From positions 806,001 through 870,000 of the forward strand of contig NZ_JWLK01000005.1 in the NCBI RefSeq assembly GCF_000814005.1: 64,000 nt of DNA, in the 5' to 3' direction. The notes beneath the pieces were generated by a model, which was not told the DNA's origin, ran no database searches, and saw nothing but the letters and a program-made list of their open reading frames with translations. The position numbers and the translations under genes are program-made. This DNA is from Ruegeria sp. ANG-S4 (GTDB lineage: Bacteria; Pseudomonadota; Alphaproteobacteria; Rhodobacterales; Rhodobacteraceae). Below, piece by piece: positions 37,640 to 47,240 of this stretch (the first letter of the stretch is position 1; the number at the start of each line of letters is the position of its first letter).

Positions 37640-38611
37640 ATGGCAGGCCGTTCAGTTGTTGTAGGTGTTGGGCACTATTTGCCCGAGCGTGTTGTTCCAA
37701 ATGCCGAGTTCGAAAAGACACTGGAAACGTCGGACGAATGGATACGGACGCGGTCGGGAATCGAGCGCCGTCACTTCGCAGCAGAGGACGAAACGACCTC
37801 GGATCTCGCAACACATGCCGCTCAGGCGGCTTTGAAGGATGCCGGGCTGGAGCCTGAAGACATCGACGCCATCGTTCTGGCCACATCCACTGCTGACCTC
37901 ACATTTCCATCCGCTGCCACTATGGTTCAGGCACGTCTGGGCATGACCAATGGCTTCGCCTTCGACGTTCAAGCTGTTTGCGCCGGGTTCGTTTTTGCCC
38001 TTAGCAATGCCAATGCGCTGATCCTCTCCGGTCAGGCCAAACGCGTTCTGGTGATCGGGGCCGAAACATTTTCCCGGATCATGGATTGGACCGACCGGTC
38101 AACATGCGTTCTGTTCGGCGACGGGGCCGGTGCACTGGTTCTCGAATGGCAAGAGGGTCAAGGTACCTCGGAGGATCGTGGCATTCTGGCGACGGACCTG
38201 AATTCCGACGGACGCTACAAAGACCTGCTTTACGTTGATGGCGGTGTATCGACTCAATCCACCGGACATTTGCGCATGCAAGGCAACCAGGTCTTCCGCC
38301 ATGCTGTCGAAAAACTCTCCAAAACGGCCGAAGTTGCGCTGAACCAGGCTGGTTTGACCAATGATGACGTCGACTGGATCGTGCCGCATCAGGCCAATAT
38401 TCGAATCATTCAGGGCACCGCCAAGAAAATGGGCGTGCCGATGGATCGGGTTGTGGTCACGGTGCAGGATCACGGCAACACCTCTGCCGCTTCGATTCCC
38501 CTGGCGCTTTCCGTCGGCAAGAATCGCGGCCAGATTAAGCCCGGCGATTTGATCGTGACCGAGGCGATTGGCGGTGGTCTGGCCTGGGGTGCCGTTGCAC
38601 TACGCTGGTGA
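37640..38611 (+). CDS. fabH: 3-oxoacyl-ACP synthase III
   Basis: FabH condenses acetyl-CoA with malonyl-ACP to start fatty acid synthesis. The 323-aa thiolase-fold enzyme has the catalytic Cys in DVQAVCAGFVFAL (near residue 113), His in VPHQANIRI (near 250) and Asn in QDHGNTSAASIPLAL (near 280). The N-terminal TSDEWIRTRSGIERRH is typical. The gene order plsX-fabH-ihfA is common in alphaproteobacteria. Confidence 0.97.
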   Translation: MAGRSVVVGVGHYLPERVVPNAEFEKTLETSDEWIRTRSGIERRHFAAEDETTSDLATHAAQAALKDAGLEPEDIDAIVLATSTADLTFPSAATMVQARLGMTNGFAFDVQAVCAGFVFALSNANALILSGQAKRVLVIGAETFSRIMDWTDRSTCVLFGDGAGALVLEWQEGQGTSEDRGILATDLNSDGRYKDLLYVDGGVSTQSTGHLRMQGNQVFRHAVEKLSKTAEVALNQAGLTNDDVDWIVPHQANIRIIQGTAKKMGVPMDRVVVTVQDHGNTSAASIPLALSVGKNRGQIKPGDLIVTEAIGGGLAWGAVALRW

Positions 38612-38654
38612 CCGGCACAAACCGGCTTACACAGCCACCTGCAATTCATTGATA

Positions 38655-38684
38655 TTGACAGCGAATTTCCCCCCGCCATATTCT
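38655..38684 (+). promoter_or_regulatory. Putative sigma-70 promoter of ihfA
   Basis: TTGACA and TATTCT hexamers separated by 18 bases lie in the 96-bp gap between fabH and ihfA, ending 24 bp before the ihfA start. They suggest ihfA has its own transcript in addition to read-through from the lipid genes. Confidence 0.5.
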
Positions 38685-38707
38685 GTGGTATCAACAGGGG
38701 AAATGGT

Positions 38708-39010
38708 ATGGGCGATAAAACACTGACCCGAATGGATCTGAGCGAGGCCGTCTTTCGTGAGGTTGGCCTGTCACGTAACGAAAGTGCGCAGCTTGTAGAA
38801 AGCGTCTTGAACCACATGTCCGACGCGCTGGTGCGTGGAGAACAGGTCAAGATTTCGTCCTTCGGTACGTTCAGCGTTCGGGACAAAACGGCCCGTATCG
38901 GTCGCAACCCCAAGACCGGCGAAGAGGTGCCGATTCAGCCCCGCCGCGTTCTGACCTTCCGCCCGTCGCACCTGATGAAGGATCGCGTCGCCGCCGGGAA
39001 CCGGAAATAA
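38708..39010 (+). CDS. ihfA: Integration host factor alpha subunit
   Basis: A 100-aa DNA-bending protein that pairs with IhfB. It has the HU/IHF fold with [20 protein letters not shown], the [32 protein letters not shown] arm carrying the minor-groove Pro, and [16 protein letters not shown]. The start follows AGGGG. It is placed between fabH and a MerR-type regulator as in other Rhodobacteraceae. Confidence 0.97.
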   Translation: MGDKTLTRMDLSEAVFREVGLSRNESAQLVESVLNHMSDALVRGEQVKISSFGTFSVRDKTARIGRNPKTGEEVPIQPRRVLTFRPSHLMKDRVAAGNRK

Positions 39011-39028
39011 CCCCGAGGTTCGACTGAG

Positions 39029-39643
39029 ATGAGCAAGTCGCCCGATGCATTTCGCACGATCAGTGAAGTTGCGGATTGGCTGGGTGTTCAAGCTCATGTC
39101 CTGCGCTTTTGGGAGAGCCGGTTTTCTCAGGTAAAGCCCGTCAAACGTGCGGGCGGCAGACGGTATTATCGCCCCAATGACATGAAGTTGTTGGGCGGCA
39201 TCAAAAAGCTGCTGCACGATGATGGCGTGACAATCAAAGGCGTTCAGCGAATTCTTCGCGAACAAGGCGTTGCGCATGTGGCGTCACTGTCGCCCAGTCT
39301 TGATGATCCAGTTGCAGACGCAACTGCCCAAGACAGCACTGTCGTACCGTTTGCAGCAAATCCTCCTGCGGCTGGCGAGCAGATCAGGATGGACCTGCAA
39401 GACACTGACGGTCAGGGATCGGAACCCGTTGCCCCCGCGCCTGACACAGGAAGCGAAGCAGGCGCAGATCAGTCAGATGAACCGGAACTGGCGGAGGTGG
39501 ACGCAGCCCCATTACTGGGCGGTGTCGCGTCGCTTGCGTGGAACCGGGACGAATTCGACGACGCGCTTCTGGCGCGCATTGCGCCCATCGCAAAAGACCT
39601 TCGGACATGGTTGAATCGGGTCGATGGACAAGCTGCGGGATAA
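39029..39643 (+). CDS. MerR-family transcriptional regulator
   Basis: A 204-aa protein with an N-terminal MerR-type winged helix ([57 protein letters not shown]). A long, acidic, low-complexity middle (residues about 95-165, rich in Asp/Glu/Pro/Ala) follows, and a short helical end ([18 protein letters not shown]). There is no metal- or drug-binding dimer helix of classic MerR type. It begins 18 bases after ihfA. Its target is unknown; the conserved position suggests control of this lipid/IHF locus. Confidence 0.9.
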   Translation: MSKSPDAFRTISEVADWLGVQAHVLRFWESRFSQVKPVKRAGGRRYYRPNDMKLLGGIKKLLHDDGVTIKGVQRILREQGVAHVASLSPSLDDPVADATAQDSTVVPFAANPPAAGEQIRMDLQDTDGQGSEPVAPAPDTGSEAGADQSDEPELAEVDAAPLLGGVASLAWNRDEFDDALLARIAPIAKDLRTWLNRVDGQAAG

Positions 39644-39705
39644 GAACAAAAGGCGATGATTTCCTCTTGCCCCCGCCGGGAAAGTCTTTATGAACACTCC
39701 AACGT

Positions 39706-39782
39706 CGGGCTATGGCGCAGCCTGGTAGCGCGTCCGTCTGGGGGACGGAAGGTCGCAGGTTCGAGTCCTGCTAGCCCGACCA
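39706..39782 (+). tRNA. tRNA-Pro (GGG)
   Basis: A full cloverleaf: acceptor CGGGCTA paired with TAGCCCG, D-stem GCGC/GCGC, anticodon stem TCCGT/ACGGA with loop CTGGGGG (anticodon GGG), and T-arm GCAGG-TTCGAGT-CCTGC. A genomically encoded CCA completes it at 39780-39782. It lies 62 bp after the MerR gene. Confidence 0.96.
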
Positions 39783-39843
39783 AATCACACCGACGTATAT
39801 GGCAAACCGGCCAGATCCCGCTCTGGCATCAGAGGGGATCGAG

Positions 39844-40923
39844 ATGACCGGCGTTTGCGCAAACCAACAGATACAGGCTATGATCGAGCGGGGCGAGATC
39901 ACCGCGCAACCTGCTGTCATTCCAAAACAAATCCAACCGGCCAGCCTTGATTTGCGCCTTGGAACCGTTGCCTACCGCGTCCGTGCCTCGTTCCTGGCAG
40001 GCGAAGGGCGAACCGTTTCCGATCGTTTGGCGGAATTCGAAATGCACCGGATCGACATCTCGGGCGGCGCAGTTCTGGAGAAAGGGTGCGTCTACTTGGT
40101 GCCACTGATAGAGTCACTGGCCCTGCCCCAAGGAACGAACGCCGTTGCAAACGCCAAAAGCTCGACCGGTCGTCTGGATTTACTGACACGCACGATCACC
40201 GATGGCGGCACCGAGTTTGACCGCGTTCCCTCAGGATACACTGGTCCATTGTACGCAGAGATTTGTCCGCGTTCGTTCTCGGTTCTCGTTCGACCGGGCA
40301 TGCGATTGAACCAAATCCGGTTTCGCGAGGGACAGGCGGTTCTCAGCGATGCGGAACTGGTCGCGCTTCACACGGAAACGCCCTTGGTGGACGGCCCTGC
40401 TGTTATACAGGATGGATTGGGTTTCTCGGTCGATTTACAGCTGCCCGAAACCGATCTGGTCGGCTATCGCGCCAAACCGCATACCGGCGTAATCGACCTG
40501 GACCGCATCGGCGGGTACGAGCCTCAGGACTATTGGGAAGAGGTCCGCACCAAAGACGGGCGCATCATTCTGGACCCCGGCGCATTCTACATTCTGGTCA
40601 GCCGCGAGGCGGTGCACATCCCGCCGATGTATGCCGCCGAAATGGCCCCTTATCTGGCGATGGTCGGAGAATTTCGGGTACATTACGCCGGCTTCTTCGA
40701 TCCCGGCTTTGGGCATGCAGCCGCCGGAGGCGCAGGCTCGCGCGGCGTGCTTGAAGTGCGCTGCCACGAAGCACCTTTCGTATTGGAGCACGGCCAAGTC
40801 GTCGGTCGTCTTGTTTATGAGAAAATGGCCGAGATGCCGACGCAACTATACGGTGCCGGTATTGCATCAAACTATCAGGGACAGGGGTTGAAACTGTCCA
40901 AGCACTTCAAAGCCGCTGGATAA
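39844..40923 (+). CDS. dcd: 2'-deoxycytidine 5'-triphosphate deaminase, double-domain form
   Basis: A dCTP deaminase/dUTPase-superfamily protein of 359 aa, twice the E. coli Dcd length. The N-half carries KQIQPASLDLRLG and NAKSSTGRLDLLTR, with RPGMRLNQIRFREGQAVL at its end. The C-half repeats the fold (DPGAFYILVSREAVHIPPMYAAEM, HYAGFFDPGFGHA, EVRCHEAPFVLEHGQVVGRLVYEKM). This long form is typical of alphaproteobacteria and appears to be a fused tandem duplication. It supplies dUTP for thymidylate synthesis. The ATG at 39844 follows GAGGGG. Confidence 0.9.
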   Translation: MTGVCANQQIQAMIERGEITAQPAVIPKQIQPASLDLRLGTVAYRVRASFLAGEGRTVSDRLAEFEMHRIDISGGAVLEKGCVYLVPLIESLALPQGTNAVANAKSSTGRLDLLTRTITDGGTEFDRVPSGYTGPLYAEICPRSFSVLVRPGMRLNQIRFREGQAVLSDAELVALHTETPLVDGPAVIQDGLGFSVDLQLPETDLVGYRAKPHTGVIDLDRIGGYEPQDYWEEVRTKDGRIILDPGAFYILVSREAVHIPPMYAAEMAPYLAMVGEFRVHYAGFFDPGFGHAAAGGAGSRGVLEVRCHEAPFVLEHGQVVGRLVYEKMAEMPTQLYGAGIASNYQGQGLKLSKHFKAAG

Positions 40924-40927
40924 ACCG

Positions 40928-41158
40928 TTAGAATTTCATAAATTTGCGCGCCTGACGCGACATTCGTTGCGCTTGCCGCATTGTTCTTTTTTGGTTTTTG
41001 CCTGCCTGCTGCATTTTCCGGTTTGCTTTTGGATTTGCAGCACCCTGACCCGGCTCGCCGGTCCGGCTTGCAAGATCAAACCCCTTGTTCACACCTTTGC
41101 TGACAAGGCGGCGCATCAAACGGCGCACGATCATGTCGATGATCCGATTTGCGTTCAT
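40928..41158 (-). CDS. Small basic protein of unknown function
   Basis: A 76-aa strongly basic product. The first 25 residues are amphipathic helix-like (MNANRIIDMIVRRLMRRLVSKGV), and the C-terminus is rich in Arg/Lys/Gln (MRQAQRMSRQARKFMKF). The ATG at 41158 has GGAGGG upstream; a longer in-frame extension looks like non-coding sequence. It lies 63 bp after scpB on the same strand, so it may belong to that transcript, and converges on dcd with a 4-base gap. I recognise no family. Confidence 0.7.
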   Translation of the reverse strand: MNANRIIDMIVRRLMRRLVSKGVNKGFDLASRTGEPGQGAANPKANRKMQQAGKNQKRTMRQAQRMSRQARKFMKF

Positions 41159-41221
41159 TGTGCCCTCCGTTTTCTGCCTGTCTATATAGGACGTTGATAT
41201 GGCCACAAAAGGGCACCGCGT

Positions 41222-41875
41222 TCATTCTTCCTCGAACAGTTCCGACTGGTCATCATCGCCTTCTTCCTCGGACGACCCGATCGGCACCGTGCCCGGCGGG
41301 GGGCGATTTTCCAGTAGCCCGGCAGCGCGCAGTTCCTTCAACCCCGGCAGGTCGCGGGCATTTTCCAGCCCGAAATGATCCAGAAATTGCGGCGTGACCA
41401 CAAATGTCACCGGACGCCCCGGGGTCATCCGCCTGCGGCCGAGCCTTATCCACTCCATCTCCAGCAACTGATCTATGGTTCCCCGAGAAACCGAAACGCC
41501 GCGGATTTCCTCAATCTCGGCTCTGGTACAGGGTTGATGATAGGCCACGATTGCCAGCGTCTCGATGGCTGCGCGGCTGAGTTTGCGGGTCTCGACGGTT
41601 TCCTTTTGCATCAGGAAACCCAGATCCGGCGCAGTGCGAATGGCCCATGCTTCACCGACCTGCACGACACGCACTCCCCGACCCTCATAACGTTTCTGAA
41701 GCATTTCAACAGCTTGTGAGGCATTGCTTCCATGCGGCATCCGCGCTTCAAGATCGGCGATGGACACCGGTTCGGCACTTGCGAACAAAACGGCTTCGAC
41801 CATGCGTTCCTGTTCTGCCATCGGCGGGGCCTCGAACAGTGTGCCGGTGCCTTCGTCCTGTGGGGCGTCAGTCAC
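41222..41875 (-). CDS. scpB: Segregation and condensation protein B
   Basis: ScpB is a winged-helix dimer that binds ScpA in the Smc condensin complex for chromosome segregation. The 217-aa product has MVEAVLFASAEPVSIADLEARM, GVRVVQVGEAWAIRTAPDLG and LSRAAIETLAIVAYHQPCTRAEIEEIRGVSVS, all typical. A flexible acidic C-terminus follows. Its start overlaps the scpA stop by 8 bases. Confidence 0.95.
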   Translation of the reverse strand: MTDAPQDEGTGTLFEAPPMAEQERMVEAVLFASAEPVSIADLEARMPHGSNASQAVEMLQKRYEGRGVRVVQVGEAWAIRTAPDLGFLMQKETVETRKLSRAAIETLAIVAYHQPCTRAEIEEIRGVSVSRGTIDQLLEMEWIRLGRRRMTPGRPVTFVVTPQFLDHFGLENARDLPGLKELRAAGLLENRPPPGTVPIGSSEEEGDDDQSELFEEE

Positions 41876-42662
41876 GTGTTTCTGTCCTCTTGCGCAAATG
41901 GATCGGAGCGAAGGTTTCGCTCTGCTTCATCTCCATATGTCCTTCTTTCACCAGTTCCAGCGAGGCAGCAAAAGTCGCTGCCGTTGCAGAACGCCGCCGC
42001 ACCGGATCCGCATCCCAGCCGTCCGGCAAATAGGTTTCCATGTCTGTCCAAGTCCCTGCAAATCCGATCAAGGGCCGCATACGCTCCAGCGCTTGCTCCA
42101 TCGTGAAAACCGCATCGCGATCCATTACAAAAGGACGAAACTCGTCCCGGGTACGGATGCGGGCATAGCCCTGCATCAGGTCCAGAAGGGTGGCAGAGTA
42201 TGTCACGGTGCGAATGCGGCGCACGTCTTCACCCTGCCCTCGTTTGAAAAAGTCCCGGCCAAGCTGGTCACGCGCCATAAGCCGCGCAGCAGCGTCGCGC
42301 ATCGCCTGAAGGCGCTCCAACTGAAAGGCGAGGTGCGCGGCCAATTCTTCGCCTGTTGGCCCTTCTTCGTCGGGGTCAGGCGGCAACAGCAGCCGTGACT
42401 TCAGAAAGGCCAGCCATGCGGCCATGACCAAATAGTCTGCCGCCAGTTCAATCCGCAACGCGCGGGCACGCTCGACAAAAGCAAGGTATTGCTGGGCCAG
42501 CGCAAGAACCGAGATTTTGCGCAAATCCACCTTTTGCGTGCGCGACAGGGTCAACAGCACGTCCAGCGGGCCTTCGAACCCGTCAACATCTACGATAAGC
42601 GCCTCGGCGGCCAAACGATCGGCGACCGAGATCGGGTCTTCGCTGAAAAGGTTATCCGACAT
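41868..42662 (-). CDS. scpA: Segregation and condensation protein A
   Basis: The kleisin subunit that bridges Smc heads. The 264-aa protein begins with FEGPLDVLLTLSRTQKVDLRKISVLALAQQYL (head-binding N domain) and LAADYLVMAAWLAFLKSRLLLP, and ends with a winged-helix region. The ATG at 42662 overlaps the 3' end of nagZ by 11 bases; an in-frame upstream extension lies fully in nagZ and is unlikely. Order nagZ-scpA-scpB is conserved in the group. Confidence 0.95.
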   Translation of the reverse strand: MSDNLFSEDPISVADRLAAEALIVDVDGFEGPLDVLLTLSRTQKVDLRKISVLALAQQYLAFVERARALRIELAADYLVMAAWLAFLKSRLLLPPDPDEEGPTGEELAAHLAFQLERLQAMRDAAARLMARDQLGRDFFKRGQGEDVRRIRTVTYSATLLDLMQGYARIRTRDEFRPFVMDRDAVFTMEQALERMRPLIGFAGTWTDMETYLPDGWDADPVRRRSATAATFAASLELVKEGHMEMKQSETFAPIHLRKRTETRD

Positions 42663-43659
42663 ATACCTGCCCGCCCATGAGGCGAGATAGTTCCGCCTCG
42701 GCGGCCTGAATGTCAAGCGGCTGCGCCGGGGTTTGCATGGCCAGCGCCCGCTCTGCGCGGGTCTGCGCCAACTCTGTCATTTCACCGGCAGCTTCAAGAA
42801 CTGCCGAGCGATCTGACAGCGGATCGTTGCAGTGCAAAACGACATCACAGCCCGCTGCAAGCGCCTTGGTCGCAATCTCTGCCGGTGTACCACGAAGCGC
42901 CTTCATCGAGATGTCGTCTGTCATGATCAACCCGTCAAAACCAATCGTCTCGCGGATCAACTGGATCATCCTGGAAGAAATCGTCGCTGGCTGCGGATCG
43001 ATCTGGTCATAGACCAGATGCGCCGTCATCCCCATTGGCACGTCGTTCAACGCGCGGAACGGGGCGAAATCAGCGTGCTCAAGATCTTCCTGCCCCATGT
43101 CCACATGCGGCGGTTCATAGTGGCTGTCCAGCGTGGCAAGCCCATGGCCCGGCATATGCTTTACAATCGGAAGAACGCCGCCGTCCAGATGAGCCTGGGC
43201 GACGGAACGTCCGATCCTGGCAACCTGATCCGGCGCTTCGCCGTAACAGCGATTTCGAAGAAAGGCATGAGTCGTATCGCGGGCCAGATCAACCATCGGC
43301 GCGCAGTTGCTGTCTATCCCGAGTGACAGCAGTTCATGCGCAATAAGTCGGTACCTCAGGTACATCGCCCGCTCGGCACGTGCGCCTGCTGCTGCGGCAT
43401 GATCCAGCGGCGGCATCCATTCCCGGGCCAAGGGTGCCCGAAGCCGTTGTACGCGGCCACCCTCCTGATCAATCGTGATCGGACATTCCCGTCCGACGGC
43501 TTCACGAAAGTCTGAACACAAGGCGCGTACCTGGTCGGCTGTGTCGACGTTGCGGGCAAACAGGATGAACCCGAATGGGTTCATCTCGCGAAACAGGGCT
43601 TTTTCATCGGCGGTCAGGCGCAGACCTTCAGCATCGGTAATTACCGCGCCAAACCTCAC
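42652..43659 (-). CDS. nagZ: Beta-N-acetylhexosaminidase NagZ
   Basis: A cytosolic family GH3 glucosaminidase that removes GlcNAc from anhydro-muropeptides in wall recycling. The 335-aa protein has the TIDQEGGRVQRL motif, the GGVLPIVKHMPGHGLATLDSHYEPP catalytic loop with the acid/base His, and MTDDISMKAL with the nucleophile Asp. The start is a GTG at 43659 overlapping the SPOR gene stop (GTGA). It works in the same pathway as anmK. Confidence 0.95.
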   Translation of the reverse strand: MRFGAVITDAEGLRLTADEKALFREMNPFGFILFARNVDTADQVRALCSDFREAVGRECPITIDQEGGRVQRLRAPLAREWMPPLDHAAAAGARAERAMYLRYRLIAHELLSLGIDSNCAPMVDLARDTTHAFLRNRCYGEAPDQVARIGRSVAQAHLDGGVLPIVKHMPGHGLATLDSHYEPPHVDMGQEDLEHADFAPFRALNDVPMGMTAHLVYDQIDPQPATISSRMIQLIRETIGFDGLIMTDDISMKALRGTPAEIATKALAAGCDVVLHCNDPLSDRSAVLEAAGEMTELAQTRAERALAMQTPAQPLDIQAAEAELSRLMGGQVYVG

Positions 43660-44720
43660 CGAACGGCAACCGGGATGCAATCGGCCCCTTGTGCCACCAG
43701 CGCCGCGCAAAACTGACGCGACTCGCTCAGGTCATTGAACCCAAGGACGCGCAGGCGATAGAATGTGCGCCCGCCGCTTGTGGTTTTTTGGATGACGCGC
43801 TGTTTGTCGCCCATGTAATCGCCAAAGCGCGCGGAAATGCGGTCCCACTCTGCCTTGGCGACGTCCGGGCTTTCATAGGCTCCCAGCTGCGCCAATCGTG
43901 TACCCTTGGCAAGCGTATCCGGCGCAACATCCAAGCCAGCCGCAGCTTTTACAGCAGCGTTTATCGTCGCCTCGGTACTGCTGTTGGCTGGAATCCCGCT
44001 CTGTGTCGCGCGCGCCGGGCGCGTTACGGGACGCAGCGAGCGGCGCACGCCGGGCAAGGCCGCAATCGCTGGATCCGGTTGCAATGCAGCCAGATCTGCC
44101 GGGTCGATCGCCGGTTCTTCATCAGGCGTTGCCAGCGATGCCACCTGAACGCCCTGCTCCGGTGATGGCTCCTTTTTTGCTTCGCCGGCCAGTTCAGCGA
44201 CCAACGCATCGACCGCGCTTTGCCGCAGCTTCGTCGCGTCTTCCGCGGAAATCTCTTCTTCAACCACATGCACTGCATTGGTTGGTTTGAGCACGCCCAT
44301 CGGCGTATCTTCATCCGTCAGCGAAACGGGGCGCGGGGCAAGGATCAACAGATCCGCAGGAGCCGCAGCCGACCCCTTTGCGGCGACCGTATTCACCGCG
44401 AGGCCTTGGTGATCGGCTGGCGTACCGCCCGGGTTCTCTGGCTGAATGCGCATCGGACCTTCGATGGCCCTGACAACGGGAACGCCGCTGACGTCACGCA
44501 TCACCAGCTGGTAACCCCAAACCGCAACGCCCGCAACCAATGCGAGGGACGCCGCCGCCCCCAGAAAATTCACCACACGTCCAAGCCCTGCGGCAGCGCG
44601 CGGCGCGTCGTCAAACCCCTGTTCTTCGTCAGGATAGTAATACGCATCCTCGGGGTGCGATTGATTCGGGTAATGCATCTGCTCGGGGCTTGCCTGCCCC
44701 GAGTAATCGTAACTCGCCAT
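43656..44720 (-). CDS. SPOR-domain membrane protein
   Basis: A 354-aa single-pass protein. A Tyr/Glu/Asp-rich cytosolic start (residues 1-50) leads to one transmembrane helix (VVNFLGAAASLALVAGVAVWGYQLV, about 54-78). A long low-complexity periplasmic linker follows, then a C-terminal SPOR domain (about 275-354, LAQLGAYESPDVAKAEWDRI and TFYRLRVLGFNDLSESRQFC). SPOR domains bind denuded glycan at the septum, so a cell-division role is likely. The ATG at 44720 follows GAGG; an in-frame ATG 48 bases upstream is possible. It lies between argS and nagZ. Confidence 0.9.
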   Translation of the reverse strand: MASYDYSGQASPEQMHYPNQSHPEDAYYYPDEEQGFDDAPRAAAGLGRVVNFLGAAASLALVAGVAVWGYQLVMRDVSGVPVVRAIEGPMRIQPENPGGTPADHQGLAVNTVAAKGSAAAPADLLILAPRPVSLTDEDTPMGVLKPTNAVHVVEEEISAEDATKLRQSAVDALVAELAGEAKKEPSPEQGVQVASLATPDEEPAIDPADLAALQPDPAIAALPGVRRSLRPVTRPARATQSGIPANSSTEATINAAVKAAAGLDVAPDTLAKGTRLAQLGAYESPDVAKAEWDRISARFGDYMGDKQRVIQKTTSGGRTFYRLRVLGFNDLSESRQFCAALVAQGADCIPVAVR

Positions 44721-44807
44721 TTCCGCCTCACCGCCCGATTGCGCCTTAAAATGTGGCGCGCGGGTCATTTCTTGTCTGCCTCAGACCGGCGGTTCGGGCG
44801 GTATTTG

Positions 44808-46553
44808 TTACCGCATCTCCTGCGCCGGGGTGACGCCAAGAATACCTAACCCCGCTGAAATCACAACAGAAACGGCCCGTGCCAGTGCGATTTTCGATTG
44901 GCTTGTGGCAACATCGCCATCCTGGATGAAGCGCAACCGGGTTTCGTCGTTCCCCTTGTTCCACAATGCGTGGAAATCTCCTGCCAATTCATACAGATAG
45001 AAGGCGACCCGGTGCGGTTCGTTGGTCCGCGCTGCGATTTCGACCAGACGTGGCCATTCTGCCAGCTTCTTGGCAACAGTCAGCTCAGAGGCGTGGTCGA
45101 TTTTGCCCAAATCGGCCCCAACAAGGGTCGCATCATCAGCAGCAATCCCAGCCTCGGCTGCACGGCGCAGCACGCTCATGACCCGGGCATGGGCATATTG
45201 CACGTAGAAGACGGGATTCTCGCGGCTCTGCTCCAACACTTTATCAAAGTCGAAATCCAGCGGTGCGTCGTTTTTGCGGGTCAGCATGACAAACCGGGTC
45301 ACATCCGGGCCCACCTGATCGACCACGTCGCGCAGGGTCACAAAGTTGCCAGCCCGCTTGGACATCTTGAACGGTTCACCGTTTTTCCACAGCTTCACCA
45401 ATTGGGTCAGCTTGATATCCAGCGACACCTTGCCGTCAGACAGCGCCGAAACCGCCGCCTTCATCCGCTTGACGTAGCCGCCGTGATCTGCCCCGAACAC
45501 GTCAATCAGCGCATCAAAGCCCCGGCTTACCTTGTCATAGTGGTAGGCAATATCCGGGGCGAAATACGTCCAGCTGCCATCCGATTTCTTGACCGGGCGG
45601 TCGACATCATCGCCGTGTTCGGTCGATTTGAACAGGGTTTGCTCGCGCGGCTCCCAATCTTCGGGCTTTTTGCCCTTTGGAGGCTCAAGCACGCCCTCAT
45701 AAATCAGGCCCTTGTCCGTCAGCGATTGTAGCGCCGCCTCGATCCGGCCCGTGCCATAGAGCGATTTTTCCGAGAAGAAGACATCCATCTCGACACCCAG
45801 CGCCTTCAGATCGGCCCGGATCAGGTCCATCATCGCGTCCGTCGAGAACTCGCGCAGTTCTTGCAGCCAGTCGCTTTCAGGCTTGTCGATCAGGCTGTCG
45901 CCATATTTCTCTTTGATCGCCTCTCCGATCGGGATCAGGTAATCGCCCGGATAAAGCCCCTCGGCAATTTCAGGACTCAGCCCGTTGGCCTCGCGATACC
46001 GTTCATAAGCCGACCGGGCCAGCACATCCACCTGCGCGCCGCCATCGTTGATGTAGTATTCGCGGGTGACGTCATGGCCGGAATAGGCCAGCAGGCTTGC
46101 CAGCGCGTCACCGAACACCGCACCCCGCGTATGACCCACATGCAGCGGCCCGGTCGGGTTGGCAGACACGTATTCGACATTCACCTTTTGACCATGTCCC
46201 ATGGTGGAACGGCCATAATCGGTGCCCTTTTCCAGCACCGACACCAGAACGCCTTGCCAGACCGAGGGGGCCAACCGGAGGTTCAGAAACCCCGGCCCGG
46301 CGACTTCGGCGCTGGTGATCCGATCGTCCGCCGCCAGCTTTTCAGCCAACATATCGGCAATGTCGCGCGGCTTCATCTTGGCGGCTTTCGCCAACACCAT
46401 CGCGGCATTGGTCGCCATGTCGCCATGCGCCGCGTCACGCGGGGGTTCGACAGTCACGTTGTCAAAGCTCAACCCCTCGGGCAGCGCGCCTTCGGACTGC
46501 ATCTGTGCCAGCGCGTCCAGAACAAGGGCGCGGATCTCGGAAAACAGGTTCAT
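44808..46553 (-). CDS. argS: Arginyl-tRNA synthetase
   Basis: Class I synthetase charging tRNA-Arg. The 581-aa enzyme has the HIGH-type motif HVGH within [15 protein letters not shown], a KMSKS loop as KMSKR ([14 protein letters not shown]), the N-terminal additional domain and the C-terminal DALR anticodon-binding domain. The ATG at 46553 gives the standard start [11 protein letters not shown]. It leads the argS-SPOR-nagZ-scpAB series and diverges from a small periplasmic protein gene. Confidence 0.97.
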   Translation of the reverse strand: MNLFSEIRALVLDALAQMQSEGALPEGLSFDNVTVEPPRDAAHGDMATNAAMVLAKAAKMKPRDIADMLAEKLAADDRITSAEVAGPGFLNLRLAPSVWQGVLVSVLEKGTDYGRSTMGHGQKVNVEYVSANPTGPLHVGHTRGAVFGDALASLLAYSGHDVTREYYINDGGAQVDVLARSAYERYREANGLSPEIAEGLYPGDYLIPIGEAIKEKYGDSLIDKPESDWLQELREFSTDAMMDLIRADLKALGVEMDVFFSEKSLYGTGRIEAALQSLTDKGLIYEGVLEPPKGKKPEDWEPREQTLFKSTEHGDDVDRPVKKSDGSWTYFAPDIAYHYDKVSRGFDALIDVFGADHGGYVKRMKAAVSALSDGKVSLDIKLTQLVKLWKNGEPFKMSKRAGNFVTLRDVVDQVGPDVTRFVMLTRKNDAPLDFDFDKVLEQSRENPVFYVQYAHARVMSVLRRAAEAGIAADDATLVGADLGKIDHASELTVAKKLAEWPRLVEIAARTNEPHRVAFYLYELAGDFHALWNKGNDETRLRFIQDGDVATSQSKIALARAVSVVISAGLGILGVTPAQEMR

Positions 46554-46688
46554 TTCGAATGTCCTTTTGCTTGCCGGGCGGTTTACCACGCAAAGCGCCA
46601 AGGTCAATGGACGCCTAAAGTTTGGGCTTGGTTTGGCGGCTCTGGCGGGTACTCTCGGCTCATCGCAGCCAACCCCGGAGCCGACCCC

Positions 46689-47240
46689 ATGCGCCTTGCC
46701 CTGCCCTTTGCCGTGTTAATGACCGCCGCTTCGCCGATCTGGGCCGATATGCCCGCGCCGCAAGGCCATGTTCTGCTGACACTCGGCGGCGCGGTCACCG
46801 AAACCAACCTGCCAGCCCGCGGCGAAAATGACGGCGGATTACTGGGGTTTCTTGACGTGCAGCACAACGGGGCAGCCGGGTTTGACGCGAACGCATTGGA
46901 CGCGCTGGACCAGGTCGAGATCACGATCCCTTATGGCCCTGAAGGCAATCAAAGGGACATCCGATTTTCAGGTCCGCGCCTTGCGGATGTCATGGAAATG
47001 GCCGGCGCAAAAGGAAAGACCGCAAGGCCGATGGCGATGGATGGCTATCAATCCGAAATCGGTTGGGACAGCATCGCCGAACATCAACCCATCGTGGCAA
47101 CCCACGCTGACGGCGCCCCGATGGGGATCGGCGGCTATGGTCCAACGATGATCGTTTTTCCCCCGACCGACGACGAAGACCTGGCGCTACAACAAGCCGG
47201 TCAACAGGTTTGGGCGTTGGCCTATATCGAGGTTGAGTAA
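46689..47240 (+). CDS. Exported molybdopterin-oxidoreductase-like small protein
   Basis: A 183-aa protein with a signal peptide ([20 protein letters not shown]) and a mature domain that resembles the fold of oxidoreductase molybdopterin-binding proteins ([56 protein letters not shown]). The cysteine that binds Mo in SuoX-type enzymes is absent from the mature chain, so cofactor binding is doubtful. The last 19 bases overlap dgt on the other strand. Confidence 0.75.
   Translation: MRLALPFAVLMTAASPIWADMPAPQGHVLLTLGGAVTETNLPARGENDGGLLGFLDVQHNGAAGFDANALDALDQVEITIPYGPEGNQRDIRFSGPRLADVMEMAGAKGKTARPMAMDGYQSEIGWDSIAEHQPIVATHADGAPMGIGGYGPTMIVFPPTDDEDLALQQAGQQVWALAYIEVE

Noticed and set aside
45861-46688. 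Plus-strand frame leading into the small periplasmic protein
   Set aside because: Antisense to argS; the signal peptide at 46689 marks the real start.
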